The notes under the pieces: model-generated | Seen by the model: only the letters and a program-made list of their open reading frames with translations | The model's database searches: none | What the model was told of the DNA's origin: nothing | Shown: one piece after another, positions 1-5,657 of the stretch | How the letters are laid out: each line of letters starts with the position of its first letter | How positions within the stretch are numbered: position 1 is the stretch's first letter | Assembly (NCBI GenBank): GCA_937942115.1 | Contig: CALDFY010000312.1 | Location: 1 to 7,321, forward strand | Direction: 5' to 3' | DNA: 7,321 nt | DNA from: an uncultured Anaerolineae bacterium | GTDB lineage: Bacteria; Chloroflexota; Anaerolineae; B4-G1; DUEL01 | Made by a program: the position numbers and the translations under genes

Positions 1-19
1 GGCGGCCCGAAGGGCCGCC
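1..19 (-). terminator. GC-rich hairpin downstream of the hdrD-like gene, probable operon terminator
   Basis: A perfect 8-bp inverted repeat, GGCGGCCC and GGGCCGCC, surrounds a GAA triloop (TTC on the minus strand). It begins 14 bp beyond the TAG stop of the minus-strand hdrD-like gene, where an intrinsic terminator would sit. The T-tract that should follow on the minus strand lies outside the window, so termination cannot be confirmed. It could instead be one of the palindromic repeats common in this DNA. Confidence 0.5.
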
Positions 20-33
20 GCCGCCAATCCCCG

Positions 34-1248
34 CTACGCCATCTGCTGCGCCACCAGTTCCACCACGTCCATCACCCGGACGCGCAGTTTCTCCTGCCGG
101 GCCGCGCCGGCCAGCGTCCGCTTGCACTGCTGGCAGGCGGAGAGGAGAATCTTCGCCCCGGTAGCCTGCGCTTCGCCAATACGCCGCCGCGCGACGGCCG
201 CGACCAGGTCCTTATCCGCCATCTCCACGTCCCCGCCGCCGCCGCAGCAGAGGGAGTACTGGTGGTGATGCTCCATCTCCACCAGCCGAACCCCAGGAAT
301 CGCCCGGATGACCTCCCGGGGCGCGTCGTACACCCCGCCCGTCCGCCCCAGGTCGCAGGGGTCGTGGTAGGTGACCGTCTCCTCCAGCGGCTTCAGCGAC
401 AGGCGCCCCTCCGCCAGGAGTTCCGCCAGCAGTTCCGTCAGGTGGAGGACCTCAAAGCCCAGCGGCTCGCCCAGGACGCGCGGATACTCGTGCTTCCAGG
501 TATGGTAGCAGGACGGGCATGCCGCCACCAGCCGCCGCGCCCCCGTCCGGCGGACCGCCTCCAGGTTGTGGCGCATCGTCTCTATCGCCAGGTCGCCCAT
601 CCCGGCGATGACCAACGGGAAACCGCAGCACCACTCCTCCCCGCCCAGCGTCAGATAGTCCACTCCCGCCTTCTCCAGCACCTGCACCGCGTTCTGCGGG
701 ATGGAGTAGGACTGGGGGTAGAAGGACGCGACGCAGCCGACAAAGTAGACCACTTCCGCCCGCGTCTTCCGGCCGACCCCCTCCGGGATTTCGGGCAGGT
801 TCTGGCTCCAGATGAGCCGGTTGGCGTTGTCGTCGCCGGAGATGTTGTGGGCCGTCAGAAAGGTCTCCCGGAGCCGGTCAAAGACCGCCGGATAGACTCC
901 CTGCCGGACCAGGTCCCGGCGCATGGCGATCCATAACTCCCGGGTCTGGATGTGGGCCGGGCAGACGACGGCGCAGCGGCCGCAGAGGGTGCAGTCGTAG
1001 GTGCCGACGGAGTGGGTCTGGAGCGCCTCCGGTTGGGGGGGGCGAGGGCCGAAGAGCCGGGCCCGCAGGCCGACCTGTCCCCGAACAAACCGCCGCACCG
1101 CCTCAATCTTGCGCAGCGGCGTGATGGCGTCCAGGTCCGGCTTTTCCGTAAACGTCGGACACCATTGGGTACACTCGCCGCAGCGGGTGCAACCGTCCAG
1201 TTCCAGCAGTTGTCGGAAGGTGTAGAGGGAAAGGTCAGGCCGGGACAT
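34..1248 (-). CDS. HdrD-like (Fe-S)-binding protein with two 4Fe-4S and two CCG domains
   Basis: Probable catalytic subunit of a heterodisulfide-reductase-like complex (404 aa), cytoplasmic face of the membrane. Seen: two ferredoxin motifs CxxCxxCxxxC at C20/C23/C26/C30 and C86/C89/C92/C96, then two complete cysteine-rich (CCG) domains. CCG1 uses C172, C207-C208 and C244/C247; CCG2 uses C298, C334-C335 and C372/C375. The spacings (34/35 and 35/36 residues) fit the family pattern CX31-39CCX35-36CxxC, known in HdrB and HdrD to bind non-cubane [4Fe-4S] clusters that split disulfides. Layout is HdrC-then-HdrB fused, as in HdrD; GlcF and LutA-type oxidases share parts of it. Start: the ATG at 1248 has AGGAGG 8 nt upstream; an in-frame TTG at 1266 has no such site. 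It overlaps the end of the cytochrome b gene by 14 bp, suggesting translational coupling. The natural substrate is unknown; the neighbouring lipoyl protein is a candidate. Confidence 0.9.
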   Translation of the reverse strand: MSRPDLSLYTFRQLLELDGCTRCGECTQWCPTFTEKPDLDAITPLRKIEAVRRFVRGQVGLRARLFGPRPPQPEALQTHSVGTYDCTLCGRCAVVCPAHIQTRELWIAMRRDLVRQGVYPAVFDRLRETFLTAHNISGDDNANRLIWSQNLPEIPEGVGRKTRAEVVYFVGCVASFYPQSYSIPQNAVQVLEKAGVDYLTLGGEEWCCGFPLVIAGMGDLAIETMRHNLEAVRRTGARRLVAACPSCYHTWKHEYPRVLGEPLGFEVLHLTELLAELLAEGRLSLKPLEETVTYHDPCDLGRTGGVYDAPREVIRAIPGVRLVEMEHHHQYSLCCGGGGDVEMADKDLVAAVARRRIGEAQATGAKILLSACQQCKRTLAGAARQEKLRVRVMDVVELVAQQMA

Positions 1249-2080
1249 GGGCGGTTCCTCCTGCAAGCGCTTCGTCTTCCTGCACGCGGTTCACGGTGGC
1301 CGTCAGCGCAGTGGCGACGACGTGGAGAAACTTGGAGTAGGGGATGGTGACGATGACGACAGAGACCAGCAGGCCATGGCCCAGATAGAGTCCATCAGTG
1401 AGCGTTGCCCAGGGGAGGTCCCAGCCGGAGACCTGGCGGGCGAGCGGGTAACCGATGAACGCCATATAGGGCGCGGGGCCGTCATATTGGGCGTTCAGGC
1501 GGACAATCTCTGCCATCCAACCGGTCAGCAGGATGAGCCCCAGGGCGATCACCATCCAGGTATCCATTGCGCCGGTACGGAGTTGGGGAGGACGGACGAG
1601 ATAGCGGCGGACAGCGTAGAAGATCAGGCCGACGGTCATCATCAGGCCGCCGATGTCGTTCAAGAGGGCCGTGACCGGGTGGTCGGCGGTATACCACATG
1701 GCGATCCAGGGAACGTGTCCGAGGTGAAACAGGTGATAGAGGACCTTCTCCGAGAGAGCGGCCAGGCCGGAGAGGATCATCAGGAGCAGAAATCCGTTCA
1801 GGAGAAGGAAGTGGCTCAGCCATCGCCAGCGGCTGGTCTGCCAGAGGCGGCGATTGAACCACGCTTCGTTGACAAAGGCCTTCAGGATGAGAGGGAATCG
1901 GTGGCTGAAGACGGCCCTCAGAGTTCTCCCCAGCAGGAACAGGAATTTCCGACCGGGAGAGACCTGGCCCGACCCCTCCACCCGTCCTTGGAGCCAGAGG
2001 CCCACCACGTCGGCCAGTCCGACCAGAAAGAGCAGCATCAGAGGCAGATGGATGATCCAGAAAAGGGTCTCTGCGCTCAC
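1235..2080 (-). CDS. NarI/HdrE-like membrane cytochrome b subunit
   Basis: Integral membrane protein of 281 aa, likely the quinone-reactive haem b subunit that anchors the HdrD-like protein. Seen: five hydrophobic segments at about residues 6-29, 87-109, 140-160, 173-195 and 226-250, matching the five-helix NarI/HdrE/DsrM plan. H235 and H253 at the end of the protein are 18 residues apart, the same spacing as the haem ligands H187 and H205 of E. coli NarI. H90 in helix 2 is a candidate partner, but the second helix-2 histidine expected 10 residues earlier is a tryptophan (W80). One haem may therefore be lost or ligated differently; H60 and the loop histidines H116, H119 and H122 are alternatives. 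The GTG start has GGAGG 6 nt upstream. It begins 42 bp after the GcvH-like gene and overlaps the HdrD-like gene. No narG, narH or narJ is visible, so nitrate reduction is unlikely. Confidence 0.85.
   Translation of the reverse strand: MSAETLFWIIHLPLMLLFLVGLADVVGLWLQGRVEGSGQVSPGRKFLFLLGRTLRAVFSHRFPLILKAFVNEAWFNRRLWQTSRWRWLSHFLLLNGFLLLMILSGLAALSEKVLYHLFHLGHVPWIAMWYTADHPVTALLNDIGGLMMTVGLIFYAVRRYLVRPPQLRTGAMDTWMVIALGLILLTGWMAEIVRLNAQYDGPAPYMAFIGYPLARQVSGWDLPWATLTDGLYLGHGLLVSVVIVTIPYSKFLHVVATALTATVNRVQEDEALAGGTAHVPA
1257..1262 (-). promoter_or_regulatory. Ribosome binding site deciding the hdrD-like start
   Basis: On the minus strand AGGAGG lies 8 nt before the ATG at 1248, inside the last codons of the cytochrome b gene. 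This position favours the ATG over the in-frame TTG at 1266, which would place the site inside the coding region. Confidence 0.75.
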
Positions 2081-2122
2081 GGGCTACCTCCGGTATGAGT
2101 GGGACAGCTGCTGGCAGTTGTC

Positions 2123-2554
2123 CTACCGAAGCAGAGCGCTATATTTCGCCGCCTCCTCCTCAATAAAAGCGCGGAATTCGGGGGAATCCGCCCGGAAGAG
2201 GTTGCCCAGTTCCGCCGGGTTGGACATCTCAATCTTGACCAGCCATCCCTGGTCAAAGGGGGACTGGTTGATGAGGGAAGGCTCAAATTCCAGTTCCTCG
2301 TTGACGGCGACAATCTTGCCGCTGGCCAGCGCAGGGACACGCCCGACCCACTTGCCGGACTCCATAGACATAAAGGTCTGGCCCTGGGTCACGACCTTCC
2401 CCACCGGGGGGATTTCCACATAGACAATCTCTTTGGCGATACGCTGACCGAAATCGGTCAGGCCCTGGACAATGGCGTTGCCCTCCACGCGAGCCCAGTT
2501 GTGCTGCTTGTCGTAGTAGAGGTCATCGGGGAATTCAATGCCGGCGATTTGCAT
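2123..2554 (-). CDS. gcvH: GcvH-like lipoyl carrier protein
   Basis: Small soluble lipoyl-domain protein of 143 aa, slightly longer than typical glycine cleavage H-proteins (about 125-130 aa). Seen: an H-protein start (YYDKQHNWARVEGN), the GLTDFGQ and IPPVGKVV segments, then ESGKW with the lipoylatable lysine at K68, followed by ASGKIVAVNEELEFEPSLIN and GWLVKIE. In canonical H-proteins the lysine sits in ESVKA; here it is ESGKWVG. An extra acidic and aromatic tail occupies about residues 120-143. It is first in an operon with cytochrome b and HdrD-like genes, and no gcvT or gcvP is in view. The context suggests a redox or sulfur-carrier role like the LbpA lipoate-binding proteins of the sHdr pathway, rather than glycine decarboxylation. 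This is inference; ordinary GcvH function cannot be excluded. The ATG is preceded by AGGAGG with a 6-nt spacer (2561-2566). Confidence 0.88.
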   Translation of the reverse strand: MQIAGIEFPDDLYYDKQHNWARVEGNAIVQGLTDFGQRIAKEIVYVEIPPVGKVVTQGQTFMSMESGKWVGRVPALASGKIVAVNEELEFEPSLINQSPFDQGWLVKIEMSNPAELGNLFRADSPEFRAFIEEEAAKYSALLR

Positions 2555-2596
2555 GGCGTACCTCCTCGTGGAGTTATTGGCTATCGGTCAGGGGGA

Positions 2597-2625
2597 ATCA
2601 TATCCCGATACGCCGAAATTGTCAA
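2597..2625 (-). promoter_or_regulatory. Sigma70-type promoter of the gcvH-like/cytochrome b/hdrD-like operon
   Basis: Read on the minus strand, a consensus -35 TTGACA (2620-2625) is followed after exactly 17 bp by TATGAT (2597-2602), one mismatch from the -10 consensus. Transcription would start near 2590, giving a leader of about 35 nt that contains the AGGAGG site of the first gene. Confidence 0.85.
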
Positions 2626-2642
2626 TCCCGGCCTGCGGGCGC

Positions 2643-2670
2643 TTGACAATCCCCCCGCCCCTGCTAAAAT
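2643..2670 (+). promoter_or_regulatory. Sigma70-type promoter of lepA, predicted nearly leaderless
   Basis: A perfect TTGACA (2643-2648) and TAAAAT (2665-2670) are separated by 16 bp. The usual start point, 6-8 nt after the -10 box, falls at about 2677-2679, at or next to the lepA ATG at 2679. No Shine-Dalgarno sequence precedes that ATG, which fits leaderless initiation. The -35 box is only 17 bp from the -35 box of the divergent operon. Confidence 0.75.
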
Positions 2671-2678
2671 GAGAACCG

Positions 2679-4481
2679 ATGGGCCAGGAAACCATCCGCA
2701 ATTTCTGCATCATCGCCCATATAGACCACGGCAAATCCACACTGGCCGACCGTCTCCTGGAACTGACCGGCACCATCTCCCCCCGGGAGATGGCCGAACA
2801 GGTCCTGGATTCTATGGACCTGGAGCGGGAGCGGGGGATCACCATCAAGGCGTCGGCGGTGCGGATGGCCTACCGCGCCGCCGACGGCCAGACCTACGAA
2901 CTGAACCTCATAGACACCCCCGGCCACGTGGACTTCTCCTACGAAGTGAGCCGCGCACTGGCTGCCTGTGAGGGCGCCCTCCTGGTGGTGGACGCTTCCC
3001 AGGGCATAGAAGCCCAGACCATGGCCAACCTCTACCTGGCCCTGGACGCTGGACTGGAGATCATCCCCGTCGTCAACAAGATAGACCTCCCCGCCGCCCG
3101 GCCCGACGAGGTGGCGAGAGAAGTGGCCGACCTCCTGGGTGTCCCCGCTGATGAGGTCCTGCGGGTCTCCGCCAAAGAGGGGACCAACGTCCCGGCGGTG
3201 CTGGAGGCGGTCGTCCGGAAAATTCCCCCGCCCTCGGGCCAGCCCGAGGCCCCCCTGCGGGCCCTCATCTTTGACTCCCACTACGACTCCTACAAGGGCG
3301 TCGTCGCCTACGTGCGCGTGGTGGACGGCGCGGTGGAGAAGGGCCGCCGGCTGATGCTCATGTCCTCCGGCCTGGAGACCGAGCCGGTGGAAATCGGTAT
3401 CTTCACCCCTGGCATGCAGCCGACGGGTCGGCTGGAGACCGGCGAGGTGGGCTACATCGCCACCGGCCTGAAGACCGTCCGCGAGTGCCGCGTGGGCGAC
3501 ACGTTGACCGACGCCGCCCGTCCCGCCGAAGAACCCCTCCCCGGCTACCGCCCGGCCAAGCCGATGGTCTTCGCCAGCCTCTATCCCGTGGAGGCGGAGG
3601 ACTACCAGGACCTGCGGGACGCGCTGGAGAAACTCCGCCTCAACGATGCCGCCCTGACCTTTGAGCCGGAGACCTCCCAGGCGCTGCAATTCGGCTTCCG
3701 CTGCGGCTTCCTGGGATTGTTCCATATGGAAATCGTCCAGGAACGGCTGGAACGGGAGTACGGCCTGGACCTGATCGCCACCGCCCCCAGCGTGGCCTAC
3801 CAGGTCGTCACCACCCGGGGGGAGGTCTTGGAAGTCTCCCGCGCCGCCGACCTGCCCGACCCGTCCGTCATCCGGGAAATCCGGGAGCCCTGGATGAAGG
3901 TGCAGATTTTCACCCCCGCCGCCTACATCGGGCCGGTGATGGAACTGGTCACCCGCCGTCGGGGCCAGTACGAGACGACAGAGTACCTGGATAGCCAGCG
4001 GGTGGTGCTGACGTTCCACATGCCCCTCTCTGAGATGATCGTGGACCTCCACGACCGGCTGAAATCGGCCACACGGGGTTACGCCTCTATGGACTACACC
4101 TTTGAGGGCTACCGGCCTGGGGACCTGGTCAAAATGGACATTCTGGTCAACGAACAGCCGGTGGATGCGCTGGCGCTGATTGTCCACCGCGACCAGGCTT
4201 ACGAGAAGGGTTCGGCGCTGGTGCGGAAGATGAAAGAAGTCATCCCCCGCCAGTTGTTCCCCGTTCCCATTCAGGCGGCGATTGGGAGCCGCATCATCGC
4301 CCGGGAGACGGTACGGGCGCTGCGGAAGGACGTCCTGGCCAAGTGTTACGGCGGCGACGTCACCCGCAAGCGGAAGTTGCTGGAAAAGCAGAAGGCCGGG
4401 AAGAAACGGCTCAAGCAATTCGGGCAGGTGGTGCTTCCCCAGGAAGCATTCCTGGCGATTTTGAAGTTGGAAGAGGAGTAA
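2679..4481 (+). CDS. lepA: Elongation factor 4 (LepA), translational GTPase
   Basis: Ribosome-associated GTPase of 600 aa, the usual family length, proposed to back-translocate or remodel stalled ribosomes. Seen: P-loop AHIDHGKST at residues 13-21; switch I RGITIKAS with T55; DTPGH at 79-83 with the catalytic-type H83; NKID at 133-136; SAK at 164-166. EF-G-like domains II, III and V follow, then the LepA-specific C-terminal domain with its basic stretch (CYGGDVTRKRKLLEKQKAGKKR) in place of EF-G domain IV. That tail separates it from EF-G, TypA/BipA and RF3. The ATG at 2679 gives a standard N-terminus; it has no upstream Shine-Dalgarno sequence and sits about 8 bp after a promoter -10 box. It is transcribed away from the lipoyl/Hdr-like operon and is probably unrelated in function. 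No clear poly-T terminator follows; the next 220 bp are repeats. Confidence 0.98.
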   Translation: MGQETIRNFCIIAHIDHGKSTLADRLLELTGTISPREMAEQVLDSMDLERERGITIKASAVRMAYRAADGQTYELNLIDTPGHVDFSYEVSRALAACEGALLVVDASQGIEAQTMANLYLALDAGLEIIPVVNKIDLPAARPDEVAREVADLLGVPADEVLRVSAKEGTNVPAVLEAVVRKIPPPSGQPEAPLRALIFDSHYDSYKGVVAYVRVVDGAVEKGRRLMLMSSGLETEPVEIGIFTPGMQPTGRLETGEVGYIATGLKTVRECRVGDTLTDAARPAEEPLPGYRPAKPMVFASLYPVEAEDYQDLRDALEKLRLNDAALTFEPETSQALQFGFRCGFLGLFHMEIVQERLEREYGLDLIATAPSVAYQVVTTRGEVLEVSRAADLPDPSVIREIREPWMKVQIFTPAAYIGPVMELVTRRRGQYETTEYLDSQRVVLTFHMPLSEMIVDLHDRLKSATRGYASMDYTFEGYRPGDLVKMDILVNEQPVDALALIVHRDQAYEKGSALVRKMKEVIPRQLFPVPIQAAIGSRIIARETVRALRKDVLAKCYGGDVTRKRKLLEKQKAGKKRLKQFGQVVLPQEAFLAILKLEEE

Positions 4482-4486
4482 GTTGG

Positions 4487-4663
4487 TAGTCAGCCACGAA
4501 GCGGAGTGGCGTCTGTTTGTAGTTAGCCACGGAGCGAAGCGGAGCGGCGTTTGTTTGTAGTCAGCCACGAAGCGAAGCGAAGTGGCGTCTGTTTGTAGTC
4601 AGCCACGGAGCGAAGCGGAGCGGCGTTCTCCCACGGCACTCCACTGCGTTTCGTGCCTGACTA
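4487..4663 (+). repeat. Cluster of four direct and one inverted 33-38 bp palindromic repeat units
   Basis: Four head-to-tail copies start with TAGTCAGCCACG or a close variant at 4487, 4520, 4558 and 4596. Units 2 and 3 are 38 bp long, unit 1 is 33 bp (one internal 5-bp step missing), and unit 4 decays after about 4627. Each unit has GCCAC at one side and GTGGC or GCGGC at the other around GAAGCG-like steps, so it can form a short-stemmed hairpin. A diverged copy in the opposite orientation lies at 4635-4663, and GCGAAG-rich debris reaches about 4685. The cluster fills most of the 221-bp gap between lepA and the zinc-ribbon gene, so no coding role is supported. It resembles REP-like dispersed palindromes; whether copies occur elsewhere cannot be seen here. 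Confidence 0.85.
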
Positions 4664-4702
4664 CGAACGGAAGCGAAGGGGCGTTAGCAGAGAAAGGGCC
4701 CA

Positions 4703-5518
4703 ATGGAAGGGGGACTGGTCTGCTGGCATTGCGGTCGTCCGTTCGTGGTACCGGCATCCCGCTGCCCCTGGTGCGGGCAGACCATCATGGTCATCTGTGC
4801 CCGCTGCAAACAATACACCGATGTCCGGGGGACGGTCTGCGAGCACTGCGGCGCCCCGCTGGAGCCGGACCGTCCGGAATCCCTCCGCATCGGCGTGGGC
4901 CTGGACGACCGGACGTCCCAACTGATCGCCGACCGCCGACGCGCCCGTCTGGTTGCCAGCGGCGTGGTGGCCCAGCACCTCTCCGAGTTCTTCTACGCCG
5001 ATGCCCAACGGCGGACGGTTCTGGTAGACCTCTTCGGCCTTCCTCTGGACTCCCGGCGGGAAGCGGCGGGGCTTCTCTTTGCGGCCATCGCCTATCTGGT
5101 CCGGGAGGGGTACTGTGCGCTCCAGCCTGCCGGCGACAGCGAATCCCTGCTCTGGGCCGAAATCCGGCCGTGGGACGGGCAGACGCTCAGCCTGGAGGGG
5201 GCACTGGCCCGACAAGCCGGCCTGGGCCAGACGCTGGCCCATTCCCTCCGGCAGGCAGTAGCCGAAGCGGCGGGGGTCTCCCCGGAGCCGGAGCGGCCGG
5301 CGGACCGGCGGAGACGGACGGCGGCCGTGCCGGTGGCCCGCCCCGTCGCCGAAGGGGTGGTGGAGACGGCCCGCCGCACTGTCCTCCCCGAACATCAGGA
5401 TAAGGAAGCCTGCCGGGAAATGTATCAGTTGCTGGTTCAGTTTGTGCAGCAGGACCCGTCCCTGGCCCGCCGCATCGCCGGGGAGATTCTGGAGGTGCTG
5501 ACCTGGCTGCAGGCTTGA
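4703..5518 (+). CDS. Double zinc-ribbon protein of unknown function
   Basis: A 271-aa protein not recognised beyond its N-terminus. Seen: two tandem zinc ribbons with identical spacing, C7/C10 with C21/C24 and C32/C35 with C46/C49 (CxxC-x10-CxxC twice), typical of DZR-type domains for protein or nucleic acid contacts. Residues 60-175 form a mixed, probably folded region including LVDLFGLPLDSRREAAGLLF. An Arg/Pro/Ala-rich linker at about 190-225 (PADRRRRTAAVPVARPV) follows, then a helical C-terminal segment (about 235-271). No signal peptide or membrane segment is apparent, so it is probably cytoplasmic. The ATG start has only a weak GAAAGGG site 4 nt upstream. Cysteine pattern and codon use suggest a real gene. 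It may be read with lepA through the repeat-filled gap, or from an unseen promoter. Its TGA overlaps the next promoter's -35 box. Confidence 0.8.
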   Translation: MEGGLVCWHCGRPFVVPASRCPWCGQTIMVICARCKQYTDVRGTVCEHCGAPLEPDRPESLRIGVGLDDRTSQLIADRRRARLVASGVVAQHLSEFFYADAQRRTVLVDLFGLPLDSRREAAGLLFAAIAYLVREGYCALQPAGDSESLLWAEIRPWDGQTLSLEGALARQAGLGQTLAHSLRQAVAEAAGVSPEPERPADRRRRTAAVPVARPVAEGVVETARRTVLPEHQDKEACREMYQLLVQFVQQDPSLARRIAGEILEVLTWLQA

Positions 5519-5542
5519 CAAATTGGCCGGTTGAGTTATAAA
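5515..5542 (+). promoter_or_regulatory. Sigma70-type promoter of the substrate-binding protein gene
   Basis: TTGACA (5515-5520) and TATAAA (5537-5542) are 16 bp apart. The -35 box overlaps the TGA stop codon (5516-5518) of the zinc-ribbon gene. The expected start near 5549 leaves a leader of about 110 nt before the ATG at 5658, so the transporter gene should be expressed independently of the upstream gene. Confidence 0.75.
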
Positions 5543-5560
5543 TGAATCCAACCGCAGGGT

Positions 5561-5657
5561 AAAGGAGGTGTGAAGGGGGAGATAGAAACGCGCTCCATAA
5601 TCCTCAACCCGTCCTCTAAAACCGTTCTCTATTCCCAATCCTGAAAGGAGGAGAAAC
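5561..5657 (+). promoter_or_regulatory. Leader with two Shine-Dalgarno sequences
   Basis: AAAGGAGGTG at 5561-5570 is a perfect 10-nt match to the usual bacterial anti-Shine-Dalgarno sequence but has no start codon at normal spacing. The functional site, AAAGGAGG at 5644-5651, lies 6 nt before the ATG at 5658. A GTG at 5570 opens a 24-codon frame ending in TGA at 5642-5644, directly at the second site, but its spacing to the first site is only 1 nt. The first site could be a ribosome standby or regulatory element, or a relic. Confidence 0.5.

Noticed and set aside
1249..1266. Upstream TTG start for the HdrD-like protein
   Set aside because: It would place the AGGAGG inside the coding sequence, and the ATG at 1248 has ideal spacing from it.
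1247..2098. A 283-codon plus-strand open frame opposite the cytochrome b gene
   Set aside because: It is rich in Gln, Asp, Glu and His, the antisense image of a membrane protein. The minus-strand frame has five transmembrane helices, a good Shine-Dalgarno sequence and operon context.
1235..2554. Nitrate reductase or glycine cleavage operon
   Set aside because: Only a NarI-like anchor and an H-like carrier are present; narGHJ, gcvT and gcvP are absent, and the HdrD-like partner points to another redox process.
2664..4568. A 634-codon open frame on the minus strand, longer than lepA itself
   Set aside because: It is antisense to lepA, whose motifs are unmistakable. Its translation is a His/Gly/Val/Gln-rich low-order sequence typical of the antisense of GC-rich genes, and it crosses the repeat cluster and the lepA promoter.
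5570..5644. The 24-codon GTG frame as a real gene
   Set aside because: Its start is only 1 nt from the Shine-Dalgarno sequence and the peptide shows no recognisable feature, so it is kept only as a leader observation.
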